A stretch of DNA of 35,906 bases, from assembly GCF_020532825.1 (NCBI RefSeq), contig NZ_MQTS01000096.1:1-35906 (forward strand). Reading direction: 5' to 3'. Each line of letters starts with the position of its first letter. Within the stretch, counting starts at the first letter, position 1. Source of the stretch: Arthrobacter sp. SO3. Its GTDB lineage: Bacteria; Actinomycetota; Actinomycetes; Actinomycetales; Micrococcaceae. Below are positions 15,483 to 23,624 of the stretch, piece after piece. The position numbers and the translations under genes were made by a program. The notes under the pieces were generated by a model. The model did no database searches. It had not been told where the DNA came from and worked only from the letters and a program-made list of their open reading frames with translations.

Positions 15483-16568
15483 ATGAAAGTCACTTTGGAG
15501 AACATCGACCTGAAATACGGCGATACCTACGCTGTCAAAGGCGTCAACGCCGAAATCGAGGACGGGCACTCCCTGGTGCTGCTGGGCAAGTCCGGCTGCG
15601 GCAAGACCAGCACCATGCGCTGCATCGCCGGGCTGGAAACCCCTGTCCGCGGCAGAATCACCATCGGAGACCAGGTGGTGTTCGACAGCGAAAAGAACAT
15701 CAATGTTCCCTCCCACAAACGCAACGTGGGCATGGTCTTCCAGTCATACGCCGTATGGCCGCATCGAACTATCTTCGAAAATGTCGCCTTTCCGCTTCAA
15801 ATGAAGAACCTGGGCAAGAAGGAAATCACGGAGCGCGTCGACGAGGCACTCCAACTCGTGGGTCTGGACGGGTTCCAGAAACGCGGCGCCAGCCTCCTCT
15901 CCGGAGGCCAAATGCAGCGAGTCGCCCTGGCCCGAAGCCTCGTGATGCGCCCCAGCGTCCTGCTGCTGGACGAGCCCCTCTCCAACCTTGATGCCAGACT
16001 CCGGGACCGCCTGCGGATCGAACTCCGCGCCCTGCAGCAGAAGCTCAACCTGACCTGCGTCTACGTCACCCACGACCAAGGCGAAGCCCTGGCCCTCGCG
16101 GACCGGATCGCACTCATGCAGAACGGCAAGCTCGCCCAGGTCGGAAGCCCCGGCGAAATCTACGAGAACCCGGCCAGCGCCTCCATCGCCGACTTCCTCG
16201 GGGTCACCAACATCTTCCCGGTCCTCACGAACGGGCACCCCGGAACATACAAGATGGCGGAACACAGGCTCGAACTGACCACAGTCGACGACACGCCGGA
16301 CGGTGACGCCATCAAGGCCTGCATCCGCCCGGAAGACGTCATCGTCTCCGCTCAGCGGCCAGCCGCTGACTCCAACAACTGGGCCGGGGAAGTCTCGGTG
16401 GCCAGTTACCAGGGCTCGAACGTGCGCTACCTGATCGAGCTTGACGGCGGCCCCGCCATTGAGGCCCTCGTTTCCCGCCGCGACGGCCCTCCAGCCGGAA
16501 AGGGCAACAGGGTCTGGGTTACAGCGAGCCCGTCCGACATCCAGATTCTCCCCGCCGAGGTGGCCTGA
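15483..16568 (+). CDS. ABC transporter ATP-binding protein, Fe3+/polyamine-type
   Basis: A 361-residue ATPase. Walker A is GKSGCGKT (35-42), the signature LSGGQ (139-143) and Walker B VLLLDEPLSNLD with D163 and E164; a C-terminal TOBE domain begins near residue 280. It resembles PotA/FbpC/PhnT-type importer ATPases. An AAGGAG ribosome site precedes the ATG, and its stop codon overlaps the next start (TGATG), so the two are coupled. It energises the permease at 16568. Confidence 0.92.
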   Translation: MKVTLENIDLKYGDTYAVKGVNAEIEDGHSLVLLGKSGCGKTSTMRCIAGLETPVRGRITIGDQVVFDSEKNINVPSHKRNVGMVFQSYAVWPHRTIFENVAFPLQMKNLGKKEITERVDEALQLVGLDGFQKRGASLLSGGQMQRVALARSLVMRPSVLLLDEPLSNLDARLRDRLRIELRALQQKLNLTCVYVTHDQGEALALADRIALMQNGKLAQVGSPGEIYENPASASIADFLGVTNIFPVLTNGHPGTYKMAEHRLELTTVDDTPDGDAIKACIRPEDVIVSAQRPAADSNNWAGEVSVASYQGSNVRYLIELDGGPAIEALVSRRDGPPAGKGNRVWVTASPSDIQILPAEVA

Positions 16569-18376
16569 TGTCCGCCGCCACTACAGACCTCCGCCAGCAA
16601 CGAGATCAGCGGCCAGGAGGGCCGCCCCGTGAGAAGCCCAGTCCGCAGCCCCGACGCCGGATGGGCGGTCAACTTGGCCACCAGTTCAGGAAGTCAATGC
16701 CCACGTGGCTGATGCTGGCTCTGTTGGCCATCCTGATCCTCATGCCCGTGGCCCTGATCCTGATCTCTGCATTCAGCAGCTCAACACCCCGGCCAGGTTC
16801 GATCGGACTCAGCGGGCTGACGCTGGAGAACTTCAAGATCCTCTCCTCCCACCAGTCGGTAACCGCACTGACCAATTCCCTGGTGGTGGCAACATCCGCT
16901 TCGGTGTTGGCCATGTTCATCGGTGGAACCTTGGCCTTCCTCGCGGCCAGGACAAACATCTGGGGCAAAGCTGTCATCTACTTCATCGGCATCGCCCCGA
17001 TGTTCCTGCCCTCCCTGGTGGGCGCACTCGCCTGGTCACTGCTGGCCGGGCCCGCCACGGGCTACCTGAACCTGCTCACCCGCGGCATCGGCCTGGGCAA
17101 CCTCTTCAATGTCTACACGATGCCCGGCCTGATCTTCGTTCTGGCCCTGTACTACGCACCGTATGCGTTCTTGCTGATCCACGGCGCTATGACCCTCATG
17201 AACCCTGATCTCGAGGAAGCCGCCAGCGTCCACGGCGGCTCTCTCGGCAAGATCCTGAGCACCGTCACCTTCCCTCTGGTCACTCCAGCGATTCTCGGCT
17301 CCGGCGTGCTGATCTTTGCCCTGACCATGGAAAACTTTCCAGTCGCCCAGATGATCGGCACTCCGGGACAGATTGAAACTCTCCCCACCTTCATCTACCG
17401 CCTGATGAACTCCGCACCGGCACGAGGCAACGAAGCCGCAGCGGTCGCCGTCGTCCTGACCGTCGTCCTGATTGCCGTCACCGCAATCCAGCAGCGGATG
17501 GTGATGAAAAGGAACTTCACCACTGTTTCGGGCAAGGGCATGAAGCCCCGCATGATGGACATCGGCAAGCTCCGCGGCGTGGGCCTGAGCTTCGCGCTGG
17601 GGTACTTCGCCCTGGCAATCGTGTTGCCGGTGGTGGCTTTGCTTCTGGCCTCATTGCAGTCCTCGCCCTATGTATCGAACCTGGGCCAGCTATTCGGCGA
17701 AGATGCGCTCTCCTTTTGGTCGCTCTTTCAGACGCTGCAGTCCGCCGCGTTCCTGGACGCGGCGCGGAACAGCGTGATGGTGGCTGTCTGCGTAGCAGTC
17801 CTGGGTGCCGCGCTGGCGTTCTACCTCAGCTACATCGTGTACCGGACCAAAACCCCGGGCCGGAAGAGCTTGGAATTCGTGGCAATGCTTCCCCTCGCCA
17901 TCCCGGCGATCGTCATGGGCCTGGGCCTGCTCTGGACCTGGCTGGTACTGCCGCTCCCCGTGTACGGGACCATCGTGGTGCTGATTATCGCGTTCATCGC
18001 GATCTACCTGCCCCAGGGGTACCGGGGCATGTCCGCAAGCATCCTGCAGGTGGACAAGGACCTAGAGGACAGCGCAGTGCTTCTTGGCTCCACCAGGGCG
18101 CGCGCGGTCTCCTATGTGACGCTGCCGCTGATGAAGACCGGCGTTATGTCCACCGTCCTGCTGCTGCTGATGCTGGCGATGCGGGAACTGTCAGCGGCTT
18201 TGTTCCTCTTCACCTCCAACACCCGGCTACTGGCAATTGTGGTCTTCGACAACTACGACAACGGCGCGCTGCGCTCCGCAGCCTCGACCAGCCTGCTCTA
18301 CATCCTGGTCATCCTGGCCCTGGTCGTCCTCGCGAAGGCCTTTGGCGCCCGCGCAACCAATGGAGAAGCACGATGA
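16568..18376 (+). CDS. ABC transporter permease, fused double subunit
   Basis: A 602-residue permease with about twelve membrane segments made of two homologous halves, as in FbpB- and ThiP-type importers. Each half has an EAA-like ATPase-contact loop: EEAASVHGGSLGKILSTV in the first and EDSAVLLGSTRARAVSYV in the second. The N-terminal 45 residues are polar, Pro/Arg-rich and cytoplasmic. The start overlaps the ATPase stop by one base and the end overlaps the binding-protein start by four (ATGA). The substrate is probably set by the lipoprotein that follows. Confidence 0.92.
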   Translation: MSAATTDLRQQRDQRPGGPPREKPSPQPRRRMGGQLGHQFRKSMPTWLMLALLAILILMPVALILISAFSSSTPRPGSIGLSGLTLENFKILSSHQSVTALTNSLVVATSASVLAMFIGGTLAFLAARTNIWGKAVIYFIGIAPMFLPSLVGALAWSLLAGPATGYLNLLTRGIGLGNLFNVYTMPGLIFVLALYYAPYAFLLIHGAMTLMNPDLEEAASVHGGSLGKILSTVTFPLVTPAILGSGVLIFALTMENFPVAQMIGTPGQIETLPTFIYRLMNSAPARGNEAAAVAVVLTVVLIAVTAIQQRMVMKRNFTTVSGKGMKPRMMDIGKLRGVGLSFALGYFALAIVLPVVALLLASLQSSPYVSNLGQLFGEDALSFWSLFQTLQSAAFLDAARNSVMVAVCVAVLGAALAFYLSYIVYRTKTPGRKSLEFVAMLPLAIPAIVMGLGLLWTWLVLPLPVYGTIVVLIIAFIAIYLPQGYRGMSASILQVDKDLEDSAVLLGSTRARAVSYVTLPLMKTGVMSTVLLLLMLAMRELSAALFLFTSNTRLLAIVVFDNYDNGALRSAASTSLLYILVILALVVLAKAFGARATNGEAR

Positions 18377-19491
18377 AAAACATCCTCAAGACAACAACGT
18401 CGGTGCTGGCCGCCGCCGCACTGGCGGTCACCGCCGGCGCCTGCAGCGCCCCCAAGACCGTCACTCTGGTCAGCAAGGCCGAATCCCTCTCCACCACCTC
18501 CGACCTCGTGATCGACGGCCAGACCGTGGCAGACAGCGAGCTGTTCGCCAAGGCCAAGGCCGAGGGTTCCATCAGCCTCTACAGCGGCTATGTGGAAAAC
18601 AGCGAGAAGGAAGTCATCAAAGCCTTCACCCAGGACACCGGAATCAAAGTAAACCTGGTCCGGCTGGTGCCCAACCGTTTGCTGGAACGCGTGCTCAGCG
18701 AGCAGGGCGCCAAGAAGCTGGGGGCCGACGTCATCCGCACCTCCGAGTTCTCCTCGGTATCCGCCATGAACAAGGCCGGCGCCTTCACTGCGCACAAGGT
18801 GCCCAACTTCGACCAGTTGGACGACACAGTGAAGAACGACGGCGGGAAGTTCTACCGCGTCTTCGACCCGGCTTTCACCTTCGCCTACAACACAGCCCTG
18901 GTCAGCGAGGCCGACGCCCCAAAGTCCTGGCAGGACCTGCTGGATCCGAAATGGAAAGGAAAGATCGGCACCACCCAGGTCGGTGCCGGCGGCAGCTCAG
19001 CATCCCTCGTGCGCTTCCAACTCGATGCCCTCGGTGAGGACTACCTCAAGGGGTACGCAGCCCAGCAGCCAAGGATCTTCGATTCCTCCGGCGCACAGCA
19101 GGAAAGCCTGTCCCGCGGTGAAATCCAGGTAGCCACCGCCGTGGTCAGCAGCGTCAACATCGCAGCAAACAACAACGCGCCAGTGAAGTTCGTAGTCCCC
19201 ACTGAAGGATTCGCGCTCTACGACTACTTCCTGGGCATGACCCCCACAGCCCAGCACCCGGCCGCCGCCCAGCTGTTCATGAACTGGAACCTCAGCAAAC
19301 GCGGAGCCAGCGTCTTCTCCCAGATAGGCGAATACCCGGCCGATTCAACCGCCCCGGCCCCCACGGTGATGGATGTCCAACTGCCAGCCATGAACACAGG
19401 ACTTCCCCGTCGTGGAACCCCGGAGGATCTGACCCGCAACGGAAAGGAAGACCAGGCCACCTGGAACCGGATCTTCGGCTACATCGGCTGA
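18373..19491 (+). CDS. ABC transporter substrate-binding lipoprotein
   Basis: A 372-residue extracellular binding protein. It has an N-terminal Lys and hydrophobic segment ending in VTAGACSA, an acceptable lipobox with the lipidated Cys near residue 24. The mature part resembles Fe3+/2-aminoethylphosphonate-type family 1 binding proteins: GSISLYSGYVENSEKEVI, LLERVLSEQGAKKLGADV, then FAYNTALV and PKSWQDLLDPKWKGKIG. I chose the ATG at 18373, overlapping the permease stop; the open frame continues upstream only as the permease in another frame. Ligand unknown; with PrpF in the operon, a tricarboxylate or its metal chelate is possible. A strong terminator follows. Confidence 0.9.
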   Translation: MKNILKTTTSVLAAAALAVTAGACSAPKTVTLVSKAESLSTTSDLVIDGQTVADSELFAKAKAEGSISLYSGYVENSEKEVIKAFTQDTGIKVNLVRLVPNRLLERVLSEQGAKKLGADVIRTSEFSSVSAMNKAGAFTAHKVPNFDQLDDTVKNDGGKFYRVFDPAFTFAYNTALVSEADAPKSWQDLLDPKWKGKIGTTQVGAGGSSASLVRFQLDALGEDYLKGYAAQQPRIFDSSGAQQESLSRGEIQVATAVVSSVNIAANNNAPVKFVVPTEGFALYDYFLGMTPTAQHPAAAQLFMNWNLSKRGASVFSQIGEYPADSTAPAPTVMDVQLPAMNTGLPRRGTPEDLTRNGKEDQATWNRIFGYIG

Positions 19492-19504
19492 ACCCCGCAG
19501 ACTG

Positions 19505-19567
19505 CAGCGGGGCGGCCAAGGCGATCACTCGGATCGCCGACTCATCGCAACGACGGCCGCCCCGCTG
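19505..19567 (+). terminator. strong intrinsic terminator after the ABC operon
   Basis: A 13-bp perfect stem (19505-19517 with 19555-19567) encloses a second hairpin, GGCGATC/GATCGCC, and is followed by TTT. It lies 13 bp after the binding-protein stop and separates it from the MatC-like gene, which therefore needs read-through or its own promoter. Confidence 0.8.
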
Positions 19568-19644
19568 TTTCAACGCCCTCTCCCCGAGGCATCCGGCCGC
19601 ACCGCCGCGCCCCCTCGCAGGAGCTACTCTCTGAGGAGACCACC

Positions 19645-21087
19645 ATGACTAAGACTGCGCGCCGCGCCCCTACCCCAGTGGCAGAGACTCGGGACGACGG
19701 TCCCAAGCGTCCTATCCGCCGCCGTATCCTACTGATGGCGGTGGCCGGTTTCGCGATCCTGGGACTGGCCGCCCATCTGCTGGGGGGTGACATCTTCAAC
19801 CCGGCGGCCAACACCAGACCGGAGACGACCATGACCGCTGTCCAGATCATCCCGCTCGTCATCCTCGTCATAATGTTCATCGTCGCCACAAAATGGCCTC
19901 TGAACATCGGGGTGATGGGTCTGGTCGCATCCTTCGGCGTCGGTTATTTCATGCTCGGAATGACTGACAGGGAGATCCTTGCGGAATTCCCTGCCAGCAT
20001 CGTTCTGACGATCATCGGAGTCACCTACTTCTTCAGCATGGCCCAGAGGAACGGCACCATCGACGTCATCGTCCAGAACTGCGTGCGCCTCGTCAGGGGC
20101 AAGACGCTGCTGCTGCCCTGGGTGTTCTTCCTGCTCGCGGCCGCGCTCACGTCACTGGGCACCTTCTCTCCTGCCGCCGTCGCACTGCTGGCACCGGCGG
20201 CCATTGGATTCGCCTACGAGTCCCGCATCCATCCTGTACTGATGGGCGCGTTCATCATCAACGGCGCCCACGCCGGCGGGTTCTCCCCGCTCTCCGTGGC
20301 TGGCGTGTTGGTGCATGACATCGCGCTGGAAAACGGATTTCCCGTCTCCCAGGGCGCACTCTTCGTTGCCAGCTTCGCCCTCAATCTCATCCTCTCCGTA
20401 CTGACCATCGTTCTGTTCGCCCTCCTCGGCAAGCTGCGCGACGGCGAAAACGGCCAGCATGCCGATCTAGATACCGCCCGGACTAGCCGGCCCCGCGGCC
20501 AGCAGATCCTCACGCTGGTGCTGATCGCGGTGATGCTCGGATGCACCCTGGGTTTCCACATGCCGATCGGCTTTGTAGCCCTCTCGGCCGGACTCCTGCT
20601 GGCGCTGGTAAACATCAAAGAACATCAAACGTTCATCGGCGGCATCTCCTGGTCCACGGTCCTGCTGGTGGCGGGCATGATCACCTACGTTTCCCTACTT
20701 CAGCACGTCGGCGTCATCGACACTCTCGCCGAGCAGGCTCTGGCCTTGGGTGCCCCGCTGCTGGTCGCGCTTGTCCTCTGTTACGTGATCGGCGTTGGCT
20801 CAGCGTTCGCCTCGTCCACGGCGCTGCTGACCGCGTTCATCCCTCTGGCGGGTCCGCTGCTGGCCACCAGTTCACTGAGCGCCTCCGGAACGGTCGCGGC
20901 ACTGGCCATCGCTGCCACCGTCGTGGACGTCTCCCCCTTCTCCACCGACGGCGCGCTGGTGGTAGCCAGTGCCCGCGCGAACGACCGGCAGCGGGTCTAC
21001 CGCCAGCTGATGGCCTACGCGGGCGGAGTGGTGCTGGTTGCCCCGGCTCTTGCCTGGGTTCTGCTGGTACCCACCGGCATCATGTAA
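19645..21087 (+). CDS. SLC13/MatC-like dicarboxylate carrier
   Basis: A 480-residue membrane protein with about thirteen hydrophobic segments, resembling MatC-type (malonate/C4-dicarboxylate) carriers of the ion-transporter superfamily. After a polar 25-residue N-terminus and one extra segment, the MatC-like core starts at about residue 55 (QIIPLVILVIMFIVATKWPLN in two parts of a single segment and loop). Two hairpin-like conserved regions are seen: INGAHAGGFSPLS and VDVSPFSTDGALVV, which in this superfamily line the substrate site. AGGAG precedes the ATG. It lies after the ABC terminator, same strand, and gives the locus a second, secondary-type uptake route. Substrate not readable. Confidence 0.8.
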   Translation: MTKTARRAPTPVAETRDDGPKRPIRRRILLMAVAGFAILGLAAHLLGGDIFNPAANTRPETTMTAVQIIPLVILVIMFIVATKWPLNIGVMGLVASFGVGYFMLGMTDREILAEFPASIVLTIIGVTYFFSMAQRNGTIDVIVQNCVRLVRGKTLLLPWVFFLLAAALTSLGTFSPAAVALLAPAAIGFAYESRIHPVLMGAFIINGAHAGGFSPLSVAGVLVHDIALENGFPVSQGALFVASFALNLILSVLTIVLFALLGKLRDGENGQHADLDTARTSRPRGQQILTLVLIAVMLGCTLGFHMPIGFVALSAGLLLALVNIKEHQTFIGGISWSTVLLVAGMITYVSLLQHVGVIDTLAEQALALGAPLLVALVLCYVIGVGSAFASSTALLTAFIPLAGPLLATSSLSASGTVAALAIAATVVDVSPFSTDGALVVASARANDRQRVYRQLMAYAGGVVLVAPALAWVLLVPTGIM

Positions 21088-21218
21088 CCGGAGCCGCCCG
21101 TTGCCTATCACGGCGCGGCGGGCCCGCTTCCTCCCCAGTTAGTTAGTTCGGAATGCCACCACCGGCACCTCCACAAGTGCAGTTATGGGCCGTGGAAAAG
21201 GTCAAGCGGCCATTTGCG
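21088..21218. other. convergent intergenic region
   Basis: This 131-bp gap lies between the MatC-like stop and the minus-strand hypothetical gene. A weak CCGCC/GGCGG hairpin near 21095-21120 could end transcription. I see no gene. Confidence 0.35.
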
Positions 21219-21842
21219 TCAGATGGGCGGCCGGGAGGGATCAACGGATGAGGCGAACCGTCGCCAGTCCCACCACGGGTCAGACAAAGTGGGATTGGCG
21301 TGGTTCATTACCCGGGGCGAGTCTCGCGGCTGATGAGTCGTGGTTCGTCGTCGGCCGTCGCGGCGGGCGGTCCCTGCCACATTTGGATGAAACGCGGCAG
21401 GCCCTTGCCTCGCTCTGATTCCCAGAACAGACACCGGAGACGGGGGTTCCTTCCAGAACTGGACCAGATGCCGCTCGAATGGTGACTCCACGACCTCGTC
21501 AAAGGCTGCGTCCCGCCCGCTGGCGTGGAGCCGCACACGGTAGCTGCCCATCTCATCACCCACGATGGTCCCGACGTCCTGCCTCTCAAAGCCAACCGGC
21601 TGGTTGGAGGAGGCCTGTCCCTCCGGGAACGTCAGGGACAGCTCGTGGATGTCTTCCCATCCGGGCGCGGTTGCCTCCGGTCGGGCGTCGAGGACCTCGA
21701 CAGTCAAGTCAATGGGCCCTGAATACACCCCGGTGGAAACCAAAGGCGCCATCAGCGGGGCCTCCTGATTCTCTCCGCGCACCGCCGCCTGCAGGGCAGC
21801 GAAAGGGTCTGCCGGAGGAAAAGGCTCTATAACGAAGTCCAC
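21219..21842 (-). CDS. hypothetical protein, probably with a degraded C-terminus
   Basis: A 207-residue open frame of unknown function. Residues 1-135 look like a real protein: acidic, ordered, with DLTVEVLDARPEA, WEDIHELSLTFPEGQ and MGSYRVRLHASGRDAAFDEVVESPFERHLVQFW, a pattern I associate loosely with short actinobacterial hypothetical proteins. The last 65 residues turn Arg/Pro/His-rich (RRDGRRRTTTHQPRDSP) and look like read-through of non-coding sequence, so a frameshift or lost ending is likely. The start is GTG with AGGG 7 nt upstream. It lies 85 bp downstream of ackA on the same strand and may be cotranscribed with it. Confidence 0.55.
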   Translation of the reverse strand: MDFVIEPFPPADPFAALQAAVRGENQEAPLMAPLVSTGVYSGPIDLTVEVLDARPEATAPGWEDIHELSLTFPEGQASSNQPVGFERQDVGTIVGDEMGSYRVRLHASGRDAAFDEVVESPFERHLVQFWKEPPSPVSVLGIRARQGPAAFHPNVAGTARRDGRRRTTTHQPRDSPRVMNHANPTLSDPWWDWRRFASSVDPSRPPI

Positions 21843-21927
21843 GACATGGCCCTATGCACTGATCACGAATGAAGCGGATCCGATCACGGGCCCTGCCTCC
21901 CAAGCGTTTGAGCCGCCAAAAGGGCCG

Positions 21928-23097
21928 TTACGGAGCAACCGATGAGACGCTGACGACGGCGGACGTGGCCTCGGCGATGGCACGCTCCTCGTCGGTGGGC
22001 ACCACGAGCACCGGGATGGCCGAGGACGGGGAGGAGATCACGCGGGGTTCCTTGGACCGCTCCCGGTTCAGGCCGGTGTCGAGCTCCACGCCCAGGGCGC
22101 CCAGCCGCTCCGCCACGAGGGTGCGGAACTGGTGCGAGTTTTCCCCGATCCCGGCGGTGAAGACGAGGGCCTTCGCTCCTCCGACGGCCACGTGGTAGCC
22201 GCCGATGTACTTCGCGAGGCGGTAGGAGGCGACGGCGAGCGCCATGGCGGCCTTGGCGTCGCCGGCTTCCGCGGCCTCCACCACCGAGCGCATGTCGTTG
22301 TTGCCGGCGAGGCCCTTGAGCCCGGACTGGCGGTTGAGCATGGAATCGAGGTCCTCCGGGGACCAGCCTGCCCGGCCGAGGAACACGAGGATGGACGGGT
22401 CCAGGTCACCGGAGCGGGTGCCCATCACCAGGCCCTCCAGCGGGGTGAAGCCCATGGAGGTATCCACAGAGTGGCCGCCGCGGATCGCCGTGACCGAGGC
22501 CCCGTTGCCGAGGTGGGCGATGACGGCGTCGAACTCGTCCACCGGGACATCCAGCAGCGCCGCCGCCCGGTGCGCGACGTACTCGTGCGAGGTGCCGTGG
22601 AAGCCGTAGCGGCGGATCCCGTGGTTGGTGTAGAGCTCGTCCGGCACCGCGTAGCGCCAGGCGTGCTCGGGCAGCGTGCGGTGGAAGGCGGTGTCGAACA
22701 CGGCGACCTGCGGCATGTCCGGCCACTTCTTCGAGATTGCACGGATGCCGAGGACGTTCGCCGGGTTGTGCAGGGGTGCCAGCGGGTTGAGCCGTTCGAT
22801 GGCGCGGGTGATCTCGTTGTTGACCAGGACCGGCTCGGCGAAGCGCTCCCCGCCGTGCACCACCCGGTGCCCGACGGCGTCGAGCTCCCGGCCCCCAAGC
22901 GCCTTGTGGATCTCCGCGTCCACCAGTTCCAGGGCCTCCGCGTGGTCGCGGGGGCCCTCGGGCGGGCCGTCGCCCTCGCCACCGCTGCCCATTCCGATCT
23001 TCTCGACCAGTCCCTCGGCGAGCACGCTGCCGGCCTCGACGTCGCGGACCTGGTACTTCAGCGAGGACGAGCCTGAGTTGATAACGAGCACGAGCAT
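21928..23097 (-). CDS. ackA: acetate kinase
   Basis: A 389-residue acetate kinase converting acetyl phosphate and ADP to acetate and ATP, or the reverse. Family motifs are complete: VLVINSGSSSLKYQ at the N-terminus, HRVVHGGE, VFDTAFHRTLPEHA, YGFHGTSHEYVA, HLGNGASVTAI, DTSMGFTPLEGLVMGTRSGDLDP and FTAGIGENS. Length matches the family (about 395-400). The ATG has a full AGGAGG 4 nt upstream. pta lies upstream on the same strand, but more than 500 bp away and with a small opposite-strand gene between, so the two may be expressed separately. Confidence 0.97.
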   Translation of the reverse strand: MLVLVINSGSSSLKYQVRDVEAGSVLAEGLVEKIGMGSGGEGDGPPEGPRDHAEALELVDAEIHKALGGRELDAVGHRVVHGGERFAEPVLVNNEITRAIERLNPLAPLHNPANVLGIRAISKKWPDMPQVAVFDTAFHRTLPEHAWRYAVPDELYTNHGIRRYGFHGTSHEYVAHRAAALLDVPVDEFDAVIAHLGNGASVTAIRGGHSVDTSMGFTPLEGLVMGTRSGDLDPSILVFLGRAGWSPEDLDSMLNRQSGLKGLAGNNDMRSVVEAAEAGDAKAAMALAVASYRLAKYIGGYHVAVGGAKALVFTAGIGENSHQFRTLVAERLGALGVELDTGLNRERSKEPRVISSPSSAIPVLVVPTDEERAIAEATSAVVSVSSVAP

Positions 23098-23226
23098 GGG
23101 GCCTCCTACGCCTTGGCTTCTGCGCTGACCCCGGAGGGTGCGTCGGGACGGGCATCACGCCGGAGCCTGGCGGAGCGCTCCGTGGGACCCACTATAAATT
23201 GCCGGACCGGCACGGGAGCCCATTCG

Positions 23227-23255
23227 TTGCGAAAGCCGGGTTGGGCGCCTAGATT
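23227..23255 (+). promoter_or_regulatory. predicted promoter of the small acidic protein gene
   Basis: TTGCGA (23227-23232) and TAGATT (23250-23255) are separated by exactly 17 bp. The -10 ends 36 bp before the ATG at 23292. It fires away from ackA. Confidence 0.5.
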
Positions 23256-23291
23256 TGGCGGACCAACAGGACAACTCACGAAGGGACCTCC

Positions 23292-23555
23292 ATGTCTGAC
23301 GACACGACCCAGCCAGAGACCACCGAGCCGGCCAGCACCGAGCCGGAGAGCGGTTCCGGCAAGCCGGATCCCACCGGCGTCGAAGGCGCGAACCCGGCCC
23401 TGGACGACACAGGCCACCTCAAGGCCGCCGAGACCGGGGAAGCCCCCGAGGCCCCCGAGAACCTGGAGGACCTGGATCTCACGCCGGCCGGCCTGGCCGA
23501 TGAGCCCGCCAAGCAGGAGGAAACCGACAGCCCGGTGGCACCGGAAAACAGCTGA
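23292..23555 (+). CDS. small acidic, disordered hypothetical protein
   Basis: An 87-residue protein rich in Glu, Asp, Pro, Thr and Ala with no Cys, Trp, Tyr or Phe, so it is probably intrinsically disordered. There is no signal peptide or membrane segment. Repeated Glu-Pro/Glu-Thr steps run through the N-terminal third, and ENLEDLDLTPAGLADEPA is the only helix-prone part. It has a promoter-like pair upstream and AAGGGA before its ATG, and codon use is GC-rich as in its neighbours, so I regard it as real. It sits on the opposite strand between pta and ackA. Function unknown. Confidence 0.7.
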   Translation: MSDDTTQPETTEPASTEPESGSGKPDPTGVEGANPALDDTGHLKAAETGEAPEAPENLEDLDLTPAGLADEPAKQEETDSPVAPENS

Positions 23556-23624
23556 CAATGTATGTTCGGTTGCCCCGGCATTAGCGGCCGCCTCGTCGTG
23601 GGCAGCTGACCCGGCAACAGCTGA

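Noticed and set aside
17716..18372. An upstream extension of the binding-protein frame that would add 219 residues.
   Set aside because: This part lies within the permease gene in another frame; the ATG at 18373 gives a lipoprotein signal and the usual ATGA overlap.
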